Notes: generated from the letters alone by a model not told the origin. DNA of 58,710 nt from Phycisphaerales bacterium (GCA_017642965.1 JAEPOJ010000005.1:1-58710); one strand, 5' to 3'. Shown: positions 32,818 through 41,417, counted from the stretch's first letter. Made by a program: numbers and translations.

Positions 32818-34176
32818 TCAGTAGCAGTCATTCTCAAAGAGCTGGAGGAAGATGCTCACATCAAAGAAGTTGAACTGCCCATCAGCGTTGAGGTCTGCTG
32901 AAGGGTCCTGAACCATAAACAGGCTGATGAACGCGCCAACATCGAAGAAGTCGAGCTGCCCGTTGGCGTTGAACTCAATAGGGCAGGTATAGGTGGTCTC
33001 GAAAAGATACGCCGAGCCCGAGTTGAGCACGCTGACATCGTCGCGAGGTGCACCAACGAGGGCGTAGTCACCAAAGTTGGTCACGCTCGTGCCGTAGGTA
33101 TCACCTCCATCTGGATCCGAAGCGTAGAGGCGGTAGAGCATCTGACCGGTGTTTGCGTCGAGGACATACGCGGCACCTGCGCCGGAGAGTCCGTTACGTC
33201 TTGCGTTATCAGCACCAACGATCAGCTTGTCGCCAGAGACCGAGAGTGATGTACCGAAGTCCGGTGCGCCGGGATTCTCATCGTTGATGGTGATCTTGCG
33301 GATCAGTTGCCCATCGGCTGCATGAAACATGTAGACCGCACCGCCACCCTGCTCGGGCGTGCCGACATAGACGTAGTCGTCGCTGATCGCGACCGATCGA
33401 CCGAAGCCATCGACAGCCCCGAGATCGTTCGGCTGGAGTTCCTGGATCAGCGTCTGGGTCGCCGTGTCGTACAGGTATGCGTTGCCCTGAGCGAGGTCGC
33501 CGAACCCCGGTGCGCCGACGACGAACCGGTCACCGGAAACTGCGACGGCTGCCCCGAAGAGCTCGATGAAACCAGGCCCATCGAAGCCGTTGATCTTGGT
33601 GATCTCATTGCCGGTTGTGAGATCGAAGAGGTAGACCGAGCCGATTCTCGTGGAGGTCTCGCTCGCTCCGGCGAGGAGGATGTCGCCATCGATCGCCACC
33701 GAATCCCCCAGGAGTTCCCTGTTGTTGGAGCCGGAGCCCTTGAGCATGTAGAGCTCGTTCCCGGTAACCGGGTCGTAAACGAAGACCGCACCGGGGAAGG
33801 TGAGCCCGTCGTACTCGTAACCGGTCGCACCGACCGCGGCGTAATCCGAAGAGATCGCGACGCTGTGCCCGAAAAAATCGTTGTCTGCCCCGGTAGCGGG
33901 GATCAGTCGGAACAGCTGCGTGTTGGTGGAAACGTCGTACAGGTAGGCAGCGCCCGATGAATCACCGTGCACGTCCTCGTCCCGCGCGCCAATGATCGCG
34001 ATCTGATCCCATATGCCAACGCTCCAGCCGAAGCGGTAACTGAAATCCCCCTGAGCGTTCGGGGGTGTTGGGATGAAATCATCCTCATTGATGTACAGGA
34101 ACTGTGCGTTCGAGCTCGCTGCGAGTGAGCCAGGAATAATCATCAGAAGTACGAGCGCTTTGTTCACAACTGCCAT
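32818..34176 (-). CDS. Secreted FG-GAP repeat protein with dockerin-like tail
   Basis: 452 residues from the ATG at 34176, chosen for the upstream GGAGGAT and the signal peptide (MAVVNKALVLLMIIPGSLAASSNA). Seven FG-GAP-type repeats are visible, each with FGxSVAISxDYxxVGA followed by GAVYVY, for example FGHSVAISSDYAAVGATG and FGRSVAISDDYVYVGTP. They fit a seven-bladed, integrin-like propeller. The C-terminus carries the same tail as the 11.9-16.2 kb proteins: EFNANGQLDFFDVGAFI and DLNADGQFNFFDVSIFL, with Cys at TCPIEF and DCY. The first loop has Glu and Asn at positions where the other copies have Asp, which may weaken calcium binding. Confidence 0.88.
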   Translation of the reverse strand: MAVVNKALVLLMIIPGSLAASSNAQFLYINEDDFIPTPPNAQGDFSYRFGWSVGIWDQIAIIGARDEDVHGDSSGAAYLYDVSTNTQLFRLIPATGADNDFFGHSVAISSDYAAVGATGYEYDGLTFPGAVFVYDPVTGNELYMLKGSGSNNRELLGDSVAIDGDILLAGASETSTRIGSVYLFDLTTGNEITKINGFDGPGFIELFGAAVAVSGDRFVVGAPGFGDLAQGNAYLYDTATQTLIQELQPNDLGAVDGFGRSVAISDDYVYVGTPEQGGGAVYMFHAADGQLIRKITINDENPGAPDFGTSLSVSGDKLIVGADNARRNGLSGAGAAYVLDANTGQMLYRLYASDPDGGDTYGTSVTNFGDYALVGAPRDDVSVLNSGSAYLFETTYTCPIEFNANGQLDFFDVGAFISLFMVQDPSADLNADGQFNFFDVSIFLQLFENDCY

Positions 34177-34298
34177 ATCAATATCCTCCGGTTGATGCGT
34201 CGCTTCGTGCGGCTCCGTCGAGTGAGCCCAAACCAACCTAACATACGATCGTGTATGTGTATATTACAAAGTCAAGAAGATTCGGGCTGCCGCGTGTG
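34177..34298 (-). promoter_or_regulatory. Upstream region of the FG-GAP gene with palindrome
   Basis: An AT-rich patch contains the palindrome ACATAC-GATCGT-GTATGT (34241-34258). On the minus strand TTGTAA, 18 nt and TATGTT form a possible promoter that overlaps the palindrome, so repressor control would be plausible. Confidence 0.4.
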
Positions 34299-34820
34299 TC
34301 ATGCATCTGGTTGCAACTCTGCGGGCTCCGAGACACCGATCGACCACCTTGGTGCGCCGGATATGAAGGCCTTATATACCCCTTCTGAGATCTCCTTGTG
34401 TGTCAGCCAGCGGGACGAGGAACCCTCGATCACGAAGCCCAGGCGAACGGTGCGATCGCTCGCAGCGGAACCCGTGAGCGGATGATGGGCCGACGAGGCC
34501 ACCACGCGCAGCAGGTCGATCATGGGGAAGTGTGCCTTGACCAGATCGATGACGGGCTCCGGCGGGGTGTGGACCCAGCAGATCGCGGCTTCGGGAGTGA
34601 TACCGATCGAACTGAGCGTGCGCTCGAGTGAACCGATATCGCGGTAGTCGCACGGGTGTGTGCTGAGCTGATTGCGTCGGGCCGGCGGGATTGATGCGCC
34701 GAGCGCTTCGAGGCTGGCTGGTGTCCTCGCGATACAGGCGACTCGGTCTCCGCGTGCGATCAGGGCCCGCATGCACGGTGCGAGCATCCCAGTGGTCCCG
34801 ATACAGAGCAGGTCGGCCAT
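34299..34820 (-). CDS. Small Rossmann-fold SDR-like protein
   Basis: 173 residues from the ATG at 34820. The N-terminus LLCIGTTGMLAPCMRALIARGDRVACIART is a nucleotide-binding Rossmann motif (GxTGMLA form). CDYRDIGSLERTL and ICWVHTPPEPVIDLVKAHFP follow. It lacks the YxxxK catalytic pair of classical SDR enzymes. It resembles short SDR-like proteins of unknown function known from Bacillus and others. The open frame extends much further upstream across dnaK on the opposite strand, which is not coding. A TACACT element lies 5 nt before the ATG, with no Shine-Dalgarno sequence. Confidence 0.75.
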   Translation of the reverse strand: MADLLCIGTTGMLAPCMRALIARGDRVACIARTPASLEALGASIPPARRNQLSTHPCDYRDIGSLERTLSSIGITPEAAICWVHTPPEPVIDLVKAHFPMIDLLRVVASSAHHPLTGSAASDRTVRLGFVIEGSSSRWLTHKEISEGVYKAFISGAPRWSIGVSEPAELQPDA

Positions 34821-34825
34821 AGCCG

Positions 34826-34831
34826 AGTGTA
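34826..34831 (-). promoter_or_regulatory. Putative -10 element of the leaderless SDR gene
   Basis: On the minus strand TACACT is followed by 5 nt and the ATG. The palindrome at 34833-34847 sits directly behind this element, where a bound protein could block it. Confidence 0.5.
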
Positions 34832-34832
34832 T

Positions 34833-34847
34833 CTGCCAGACTGGCAG
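34833..34847. repeat. Perfect 7-1-7 palindrome between the SDR gene and dnaK
   Basis: CTGCCAG-A-CTGGCAG. It is next to the SDR -10 box and about 113 nt upstream of the start site predicted from the sigma-54-type element of dnaK. That is a usual distance for an enhancer-binding-protein site. Confidence 0.6.
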
Positions 34848-34926
34848 TATCCGCCTGATTCGGCACCCGAGCCCCTCTCCTGGCACCGAAAATTGGGCCT
34901 GATGCGCCCGGGCGGGGCGTGTGGAC

Positions 34927-34942
34927 TGGCACATTGATTGCA
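34927..34942 (+). promoter_or_regulatory. Sigma-54-type (-24/-12) promoter upstream of dnaK
   Basis: TGGCACATTGATTGCA matches the consensus TGGCAC-N5-TTGCW at every fixed position, with the correct spacing between the GG and GC dinucleotides. The predicted start is near 34953, giving dnaK a leader of about 72 nt. No CIRCE inverted repeat is present in the region. Confidence 0.65.
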
Positions 34943-35024
34943 TCTGATTGGGCGTACAGACACGATCAGCTCGCCGCCGGGGCTCATGGGCCCCGATCGC
35001 GACGAATCCAGAAGGAGGCCAGTC

Positions 35025-36935
35025 ATGGGCAAAATCATCGGAATCGACCTCGGGACCACGAACTCGGTCGTCGCAGTGATGGAAGGCGACACCCCCAAGG
35101 TACTTATTAATAGCTCGGGTAACCGCACGACCCCCTCGGTTGTGGGTTTCACCGACAAGGGCGAGCGTCTGGTCGGGCAGCAGGCCAAGCACCAGCAGGT
35201 CACAAACCCCAAGAACACGGTGTTCTCGATCAAACGCTTCATGGGGCGTCGTCACAGCGAGGTGAGCTCCGAAGAGAAGCTTGTCCCCTACGAGGTCACC
35301 GGCGGGGCCGACGACTTCGTCAAGGTGAAGATCCGAGAAGAAGAGTACACCCCGCAGCAGATCAGCGCGATGATCCTCGGCGAGCTCAAGCGCACCGCTG
35401 AGGACTACCTGGGCGAGAAGGTGACCGAGGCGGTCATCACCGTCCCGGCGTACTTCAACGACGCCCAGCGTCAGGCGACCAAGGATGCGGGCGAGATCGC
35501 CGGCCTCACGGTCAAGCGCATCATCAACGAGCCGACCGCGGCCGCGCTCGCGTACGGGCTCGAGAAGAAGGCCAACGAGAAGATCGCGGTGTTTGACCTC
35601 GGCGGTGGTACCTTCGACGTCTCCATCCTCGATGTCGGCGACGGCGTCTTCGAGGTGCTCTCGACCAACGGCGACACCCATCTGGGTGGTGACGACTGGG
35701 ACCAGCGCCTCATCGACTTCCTCGCGGAAGAGTTCCGCAAGGCGGAGGGCGTGGACCTCAAGAGCGACGCGATGGCGATGCAGCGCCTGAAGGAAGCCGC
35801 GGAGAAGGCGAAGATCGAGCTCTCCAACTCGCAGGAGACCACGATCAACCTGCCGTTCATCACCGCCACCAACGAGGGCCCCAAGCACCTCCAGCAGACG
35901 CTGAGCCGCTCAAAGTTCGAGTCGCTGTGTGACGACCTGTTCGAGCGTGTCAAGGCTCCGTGCCTCAACGCGCTCAAGGACGCCGGCATCGACGTGAGCA
36001 AGATCGACGAGGTCGTGCTCGTGGGTGGCTCAACCCGCATACCCAAGGTGCAGGCGATCGCCAAGGAGATCTTCGGCAAGGACCCGAACAAGTCCGTCAA
36101 CCCGGACGAGGTCGTGGCGATCGGTGCGGCGGTCCAGGGCGGCGTCCTCACGGGCGACGTCAAGGACGTGCTCCTGCTCGACGTCACCCCGCTTTCGCTG
36201 GGTGTCGAGACCATGGGCGGCGTGATGACCAAGCTCATCGAGCGTAACACCACGATCCCGACTTCGAAGAAGGAGACCTTTTCGACGGCGGCCGACAACC
36301 AGCCCAGCGTGCAGATCCATGTCCTTCAGGGCGAGCGTGAGTTCGCCAAGGACAACCGTTCTCTCGGTCAGTTCGAGCTGGCGGGCATCGCACCGGCACC
36401 GCGCGGCACACCGCAGATCGAGGTCGAGTTTGCGCTCGACGCGAACGGCATCCTGCAGGTGACCGCGGTTGACAAGGGCACCGGCAAGCAGGCGGACATC
36501 CGCATCGAGAACTCCGGCGGGCTCGACTCGTCCGAGATCGACAAGATGAAGGCTGACGCCGAGGCGCACGCCGAGGAAGACAAGAAGCGTCGCGAGCTCG
36601 TCGACGTGAAGAACCGCGCCGACGCGATGATCGCCCAGGTGCGTAAGTCGCTCGAAGAGCACGGCGACAAGGTCACCCCCGAGATCCGCTCCAAGATCGA
36701 ATCCGCGAGTTCCGACCTCGAGTCGAAGCTCAAGGATGACTCGGTCACCAAGGAGGCGCTCGAAGCCGGGCTCAAGGAGCTCGAGAGCGCCTCGATGGAA
36801 CTCGGCAAGGTCATCTACGAGCAGCAGGCCGCTGCCGCGGGTGGCGAAGCACCGAGCGGCGACGCTGGCGAGGGTGCCAGCGACGACAGCGATGTCATCG
36901 ACGCCGAGTACGAAGTGAAGGATGAGGACAAGTAA
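35025..36935 (+). CDS. dnaK: Molecular chaperone DnaK (Hsp70)
   Basis: 636 residues from the ATG at 35025, with GAAGGAGG at 35011-35018. The N-terminus [19 protein letters not shown], the ATPase signatures [33 protein letters not shown] and [14 protein letters not shown], and the substrate domain start [31 protein letters not shown] are all intact. A Gly/Ala-rich C-terminal stretch is followed by [16 protein letters not shown], the usual end. grpE and dnaJ are not adjacent. A strong terminator lies 27 nt downstream, so it appears to be a single-gene unit under a possible sigma-54 promoter. Confidence 0.98.
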   Translation: MGKIIGIDLGTTNSVVAVMEGDTPKVLINSSGNRTTPSVVGFTDKGERLVGQQAKHQQVTNPKNTVFSIKRFMGRRHSEVSSEEKLVPYEVTGGADDFVKVKIREEEYTPQQISAMILGELKRTAEDYLGEKVTEAVITVPAYFNDAQRQATKDAGEIAGLTVKRIINEPTAAALAYGLEKKANEKIAVFDLGGGTFDVSILDVGDGVFEVLSTNGDTHLGGDDWDQRLIDFLAEEFRKAEGVDLKSDAMAMQRLKEAAEKAKIELSNSQETTINLPFITATNEGPKHLQQTLSRSKFESLCDDLFERVKAPCLNALKDAGIDVSKIDEVVLVGGSTRIPKVQAIAKEIFGKDPNKSVNPDEVVAIGAAVQGGVLTGDVKDVLLLDVTPLSLGVETMGGVMTKLIERNTTIPTSKKETFSTAADNQPSVQIHVLQGEREFAKDNRSLGQFELAGIAPAPRGTPQIEVEFALDANGILQVTAVDKGTGKQADIRIENSGGLDSSEIDKMKADAEAHAEEDKKRRELVDVKNRADAMIAQVRKSLEEHGDKVTPEIRSKIESASSDLESKLKDDSVTKEALEAGLKELESASMELGKVIYEQQAAAAGGEAPSGDAGEGASDDSDVIDAEYEVKDEDK

Positions 36936-36962
36936 GCCGCTGGCCTATGACAGGACCCCGAG

Positions 36963-36992
36963 ACCCGCACCGAAACTGGTGCGGGTTTTTTT
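36963..36992 (+). terminator. Intrinsic terminator of dnaK
   Basis: ACCCGCACC (36963-36971) pairs perfectly with GGTGCGGGT (36978-36986) around GAAACT and is followed by a run of T. The T-run reaches the stop codon of the convergent gene. Confidence 0.92.
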
Positions 36993-37899
36993 ATGGCCTT
37001 GGCATCTCAAGCCCGTCGCGCGCCCAGAGGATGCCCAGCGGCACGCGTGCGCGGGGGGGGAGCGCGAGTCGAACAACAAAGCGTGCAAACATCCTGCCGA
37101 CATAGATCCCGAACGCGAGCGCGATGAACTCGATGGCCAGGATCACGGGCGTCATCATGGGGATGTAGAGCTGGTGGGCGTAATCCCAAGTCCATGGATT
37201 GGTATTGTCAGGGCTGTTGGCACCAATGATGAACGCGCCGCCAATCAGACACGAAGCAAGCGGGACAAGCAACGCTCGCCTGCGAGATGCGCCGAGCAAC
37301 GCAGTCGACCAGAAGACCCCGATCGCACCGGAGACGATCGACGCTGGAATCATGATGATGATCCACTCGCGATTCATGTTCCCCCACTGGCTTCCGAACT
37401 CATCGAGCGCTCCTTTCAATCGGAACGCCATGTATTCAGGCGAGAGGTTGGACGACCAGCTGGTCAGGAGCCCGGGTAACTGTGGCATGGTAACCTGTAG
37501 CGCTGCTGGCGCGGTTTGCGCAGCTTGCTCGGCCTCCTTTTCAGCTGTCCACGTGTTGTAATCGTCTATCAGGTATTGTCCCAGGTTCGCGCTCGCGACC
37601 CGTGATCCGGCGAATGCAAATGCAGATATCCCGATCGTGCTGGCGACGAAGACAGCGAGCAGCATCACGACATAGATCGCGCCGAGTATCAGTCGGAATC
37701 GGTTCACCCAGTGGGTCATGGCCGGGTACTGCTGCAGGGCGGCGACCGTGCCGCACTCTGGGCAGCGGGCGATCGCGAGTCCGTAGTGCGCCTCTTTGGT
37801 CACGCTCTGGCCGTAGAGATTGAATCCACACCCGGCGCAGGCGCGGTCGGCCCGGATCTGGTCGTGTCCCATCTGTGTTTCGCTGTGGGTTTCGCTCAT
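36991..37899 (-). CDS. Zinc-ribbon membrane protein of unknown function
   Basis: 302 residues. An N-terminal ribbon (RACAGCGFNLYGQ ... IARCPECGTV, cysteines in two CxxC pairs about 25 residues apart) is followed by a helix (about 68-95). A soluble domain spans about 100-175, and three more hydrophobic helices lie at about 178-200, 210-228 and 245-270. I recognise no catalytic motif. The gene lies 9 nt after a related zinc-ribbon gene, and the two are probably co-transcribed. GAGG precedes the ATG. Its 3' end meets the dnaK terminator. Confidence 0.8.
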   Translation of the reverse strand: MSETHSETQMGHDQIRADRACAGCGFNLYGQSVTKEAHYGLAIARCPECGTVAALQQYPAMTHWVNRFRLILGAIYVVMLLAVFVASTIGISAFAFAGSRVASANLGQYLIDDYNTWTAEKEAEQAAQTAPAALQVTMPQLPGLLTSWSSNLSPEYMAFRLKGALDEFGSQWGNMNREWIIIMIPASIVSGAIGVFWSTALLGASRRRALLVPLASCLIGGAFIIGANSPDNTNPWTWDYAHQLYIPMMTPVILAIEFIALAFGIYVGRMFARFVVRLALPPRARVPLGILWARDGLEMPRP

Positions 37900-37908
37900 G
37901 GTTGGGCC

Positions 37909-38598
37909 TCAGTCCAGTCGTGATCTGCGTTTGCGGATCCTCCTGCGGATTCGGACGACGCGGTTACTCGATGTGCGGTCGATGATGCGGTTGAAGATCA
38001 CACCGATGCCCATGCCCGCCAGGAACGGGAGCAGCAGTGCAAGGCAGGCCAGCAGGCGGCGCTTGATCTCGCTATGGCTCGCGATGCGGATGTCCACATC
38101 CGCGCGGGCCAGGTCGTTCACATGGATCATCAGGCGAGAAATGAGCCAATCGATATTGAGAAAGACACCGATCAGCACCAGAAACATCCCCAGAATGAGC
38201 GGGAACTTCTGGTGCGCGTAGATCGTGCGGGCGATGCAGCCGCACATCGTCGTGATGAGGATCGCGATCCCGATCTGAAAGGGAACTTCGGGGCGCGCGA
38301 GATCGGGCATCTGGTATCGCCCGCTGCGATCGGTGATCTCCGGCATCATCCAGAATGCCATACCGATCGTGGCCCCCACAGCCAACGCTGTAAAAATCAG
38401 CCCTAAGATAAGTCTTTGCAAGCTCTTACGCACGCCGCGAACATGCTTCCAGAACAGAAGATCGGGGTGGCGTGTTCTGACCACCGCCGTTTCGCAGCCC
38501 GGGCACACGATCACGCCGAGCCCATAGTGCGGGTCCGGCACGGCCCGGATGTTCCCCAGTTCTCTGCAGCAGCTTGGGCAGGTGTGCGATATGGCCAT
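37909..38598 (-). CDS. Zinc-ribbon membrane protein of unknown function
   Basis: 229 residues from the ATG at 38598. The N-terminal ribbon is HTCPSCCRELGN ... VIVCPGCETAV. Four hydrophobic segments follow (about 63-83, 105-123, 130-150 and 183-205), and the C-terminus is very basic (VVRIRRRIRKRRSRLD). The HYGL segment before the second CxxC pair is shared with the downstream gene, so the two are related and probably functionally paired. Confidence 0.8.
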   Translation of the reverse strand: MAISHTCPSCCRELGNIRAVPDPHYGLGVIVCPGCETAVVRTRHPDLLFWKHVRGVRKSLQRLILGLIFTALAVGATIGMAFWMMPEITDRSGRYQMPDLARPEVPFQIGIAILITTMCGCIARTIYAHQKFPLILGMFLVLIGVFLNIDWLISRLMIHVNDLARADVDIRIASHSEIKRRLLACLALLLPFLAGMGIGVIFNRIIDRTSSNRVVRIRRRIRKRRSRLD

Positions 38599-38734
38599 GC
38601 GTATCTCAAGGATACGGGAAAAGCACTTTCGGGTTTCACGCGAGTTGGGTTGACTCCCCGAGTCGGCGCGCATTCGCTATCTCACCACGCCCAGGGGATG
38701 AGGGCTCGAACAACAGATTCTCGACGAGAGGTAC

Positions 38735-39685
38735 ATGATGTATACCAGGAACCATGCCGTATTCGCCGCGCTGCTCGCCTGTGCAGGGCTCGCACCGATG
38801 ACGATCGCGAATGACACCGAGAGCGAGCGAGCCGCGGCGCTCGAGCGTCTGGAGCAGGCACGCATCGCGTTCGAGGCAGCGCGTGCAGAGCTTGAAGCCG
38901 CGCAACGCGAGGCGGCCGCGGTCACCGGCGGCGCGATCAAGGCCGAGGGCGGCGAGGGTGCGGAAGAGCACTGGCTGCAGCCCGAGGAAGAGGCCGATGT
39001 GCCGGAGGACCCGGACTCCTGGGCGGACGGTTGGGCGTTCAAGGCGGTCGTCGGGCTGACCGGCGCTTCGGGCAACAGCGAGAACTTCTCCGCACGCGCA
39101 GCGATCGACGGCGAGCGGTTCACCTCCAAAACCGAGACGAAGGCGGGCATCAGCTACATCTACGGCACGTCCGACGGAAACAAGGACACCTCCCGCGGCG
39201 TGGCGTTCGTGAAGAACGACTGGCTGATCCAGGACAGCAAGTGGCGTTACTTCGGCGAGGGCAAGTATGAGTACGACGAGTTCCAGCAGTGGGACCACCG
39301 TCTCTCGGGCGCGCTCGGCCTCGGGTATGAGCTCTACGAGAATGAAGACACAACGCTGCTCATCGGTCGCGCCGGTATCGGTGCCTACTACGAGATCGGT
39401 GATCAGGCTGACGAGAAGCTGGTCCCCGAGGGCCTGATCGGTCTCGAGCTGCGACACAAGCTCTCGGAGAACGCCAAGCTCAACGCGACCACGACCTACT
39501 ACCCCAGCCTCGACGAGTTGGGCGAGTTCCGCTGGAACACCGGCGCCGAGCTTGAGGTCGTGATGGACGCGGACTCCGGCCTGACGCTCAACACCGGCTT
39601 CGAGCACCGCCACGACTCGCAGCCCGGTGCCGGGCGCAAGCCCAATGACCTGATCTACTACATGGGTCTGGGCTGGAACTTCTGA
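38735..39685 (+). CDS. DUF481-family outer-membrane protein
   Basis: 316 residues with a signal peptide (about 1-25, ending TIAND). An Ala/Glu/Arg-rich helix follows (about 28-65, likely coiled coil). An acidic linker and a beta-rich DUF481 domain (about 95-316) complete the protein. The domain shows alternating strands such as AFKAVVGLTGASGNSENFSARAAID, KWRYFGEGKYEYDEFQQWDHRLSGALGLGYEL and LIYYMGLGWNF, with a terminal aromatic residue as in outer-membrane barrels. The E. coli member YdiY has no settled function; the family is often described as salt- or acid-induced. Two start codons lie in tandem (38735 and 38738), with GAGAGG upstream. Confidence 0.85.
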   Translation: MMYTRNHAVFAALLACAGLAPMTIANDTESERAAALERLEQARIAFEAARAELEAAQREAAAVTGGAIKAEGGEGAEEHWLQPEEEADVPEDPDSWADGWAFKAVVGLTGASGNSENFSARAAIDGERFTSKTETKAGISYIYGTSDGNKDTSRGVAFVKNDWLIQDSKWRYFGEGKYEYDEFQQWDHRLSGALGLGYELYENEDTTLLIGRAGIGAYYEIGDQADEKLVPEGLIGLELRHKLSENAKLNATTTYYPSLDELGEFRWNTGAELEVVMDADSGLTLNTGFEHRHDSQPGAGRKPNDLIYYMGLGWNF

Positions 39686-39710
39686 TCCGATCGCGATCGA
39701 CTGATCACAG

Positions 39711-39736
39711 AAGCACAGCCCCGGCTGTGCTTTTTT
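39711..39736 (+). terminator. Intrinsic terminator of the DUF481 gene
   Basis: AAGCACAGC pairs with GCTGTGCTT around CCCG and is followed by TTTT. It sits 25 nt after the stop and before the YitT-family gene. Confidence 0.88.
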
Positions 39737-39783
39737 CGTGGCTACAGTTCCCGAACGATCACGCACGGCAGAGGGAGACCTGA

Positions 39784-40689
39784 ATGAGCAGATCCAAACG
39801 CCCGCCAATCCGCATCCGCCCGATCGACGCGGCGTTCATGGTGTTCGCGGGCATGGTGTACGCCATCGCGCTCAAGTACTTCGTGTTCCCCTCGGGCATC
39901 ATCCTGACGGGGACGGAGGGCATCGCCGTCTCGATCGCGTACTACTTCGATAAGACGATCATCTTCATCGTGCTCTATGCCGTGTTTCAGATCGCTCTGC
40001 TGACCTTCGCGTACCTGAAGATCAGCCGGGGATTCGCGATCCGATCCGCGATCGTGGTGGCGACGGTCATCACCCTGCTGTTCTTGCTGCCCGAGATGGC
40101 CTTCGCGGACCCGGCGCCGCAGAACGAGCGGATCACGCTGGTGCTCTTCGCGGGGATCATCTCCGGGTTTGCCAAGGCCATGGCGTTCAAGCACCGCGGG
40201 TCCACGGGCGATGAGGACATCATCGCGGCCCACTACGCCATGAAGTACCTGCGACCCGTCGGGTCGATCGCGATCATCGCTGGCGTGGTCTCGACGGCGT
40301 TCGGGCTGCTCCTCCAGTACCTCAAGGTCAACGACTTCCCCGCGCTCGTCAACACGCTGATGTACACGAGTCTGTACATCTTCGTGAGCGCCCAGACGCT
40401 CAACGCGATGTACCACAAGTTCAAGATCACGATGCTGGTGGTGATCGACGAGAACCCCGACAGGGTCGGCGAGGCGATCCGCAAGGTCTCCCCCCACAGA
40501 ACCTACACGGTGCAATCCGACATCGATGGGCGCCTCAACAAGCAGCTCAAGATGGTCCGCACCATCATCACGCTCGAGGAGCTGCCGCGGGTGCTCGAGT
40601 CGGTGCGCTCGGCCGCGCCCAACTCGTTTTACTACCACCACGAGCTCGAGGGTGTGTCGCGGAAATTCTATATCACGCCGATTGGGTGA
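39784..40689 (+). CDS. YitT-family membrane protein (DUF161 plus DUF2179)
   Basis: 301 residues. Six hydrophobic helices fill the first about 205 residues, with the family block FVFPSGIILTGTEGIAVSIAY near 38-58 and GDEDIIAAHYAMKYL near 142-156. A cytoplasmic DUF2179 domain occupies about 215-301 (ITMLVVIDENPDRVGEAIRKVSPHRTYT, MVRTIITLEELPRVLESVRSAAPNSFY). The transported molecule is unknown. AGAGGGAGA precedes the ATG by about 5 nt. It ends 6 nt before a convergent zinc-ribbon gene. Confidence 0.88.
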   Translation: MSRSKRPPIRIRPIDAAFMVFAGMVYAIALKYFVFPSGIILTGTEGIAVSIAYYFDKTIIFIVLYAVFQIALLTFAYLKISRGFAIRSAIVVATVITLLFLLPEMAFADPAPQNERITLVLFAGIISGFAKAMAFKHRGSTGDEDIIAAHYAMKYLRPVGSIAIIAGVVSTAFGLLLQYLKVNDFPALVNTLMYTSLYIFVSAQTLNAMYHKFKITMLVVIDENPDRVGEAIRKVSPHRTYTVQSDIDGRLNKQLKMVRTIITLEELPRVLESVRSAAPNSFYYHHELEGVSRKFYITPIG

Positions 40690-40695
40690 TGTGGT

Positions 40696-41232
40696 TCAGC
40701 CGTTCTTGAGTAGCACGCCCCTGAATGCCTCCGCGAGGTCTCGATTATCGCGTCCGCACTCGGGGCACACATCCGACTTGGGCAGCAGCGCCAGGTTGTA
40801 CTTGCAGCCGGGGCATATTGCGTAGCGAAAGGTAACGTAGCGTGGGCCGACAAATGTCAGTACGGCCGCCGTCAAGCAGAGCGCGATCCCGCCAGAAAGC
40901 GCGACATAATCCTCACCCAGCATCGCGAGCCCGAGCACCCCACCGAAGGACGCGGCCGCGAAACACCAGATCAGGGCGTGCTTGATGCGTACCCGAAGTG
41001 AAAGGATGGCCATGATGATCCCGACCGGGCAGATGCCGGCGGCCACGCCGAACACCGCGCCGGTGCTGAACGGGCTGAACTCATCGGCCTGCGTCCGCTC
41101 GACGATGAAGAACACAACAGAGAAGCCGATGGAAAACAGGAACGCGAGCAGGACGCGCATGATCGGGTCCATCCCATTTCGCTTGATGAGTTTGTCCTTG
41201 TAGAGCTTGCGTTGGCGTCGATCGCTGATCAT
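40696..41232 (-). CDS. Membrane protein with C-terminal zinc ribbon
   Basis: 178 residues from the ATG at 41232, chosen because it overlaps the upstream stop as ATGA. Four hydrophobic helices lie at about 24-45, 56-75, 82-103 and 107-130. A C-terminal ribbon follows: YAICPGCKYNLALLPKSDVCPECGRDN. Here the ribbon is at the C-terminus, while in the 37-38.6 kb pair it is N-terminal. The function is unknown. Confidence 0.78.
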   Translation of the reverse strand: MISDRRQRKLYKDKLIKRNGMDPIMRVLLAFLFSIGFSVVFFIVERTQADEFSPFSTGAVFGVAAGICPVGIIMAILSLRVRIKHALIWCFAAASFGGVLGLAMLGEDYVALSGGIALCLTAAVLTFVGPRYVTFRYAICPGCKYNLALLPKSDVCPECGRDNRDLAEAFRGVLLKNG

Positions 41233-41417
41233 GCGGCACGCACTGTACCACACTCGGGGCAGACTGGTTGAGCGTCGAGGCCTTCTAGTGAGTAGCCGCA
41301 GGAGCAGCGTGCTTCACCGAGAGAAACCAAATATGACCGGCGCCTCATCGCGAGATATACAAGCGAGGTAGACACAAGCACGTGCCAATACCCAATCACC
41401 CCACTGAAGTACGCCAC
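41229..41417 (-). CDS. Small membrane protein with zinc ribbon
   Basis: 62 residues at most. One hydrophobic helix (about 8-24) is followed by a ribbon RCSCGYSLEGLDAQPVCPECG, which has the same spacing as the downstream gene. The GTG start overlaps the 3' end of mqnE by 22 nt, and a shorter GTG start eight or so codons later is possible. The ATGA overlap with the next gene supports real translation. It is the third gene of a likely rdgB-mqnE-ribbon-ribbon cluster. Confidence 0.6.
   Translation of the reverse strand: MAYFSGVIGYWHVLVSTSLVYLAMRRRSYLVSLGEARCSCGYSLEGLDAQPVCPECGTVRAA

Noticed and set aside
34881..34896. Second sigma-54-like sequence (TGGCACCGAAAATTGG)
   Set aside because: The TTG is one base too far and the GC of the -12 element is missing.
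34821..35024. Search for a CIRCE (HrcA) repeat upstream of dnaK
   Set aside because: No TTAGCACTC-N9-GAGTGCTAA or close variant is present.
34821..35888. Upstream extension of the SDR frame across dnaK
   Set aside because: It is antisense to dnaK, and the Rossmann motif begins at the ATG at 34820.
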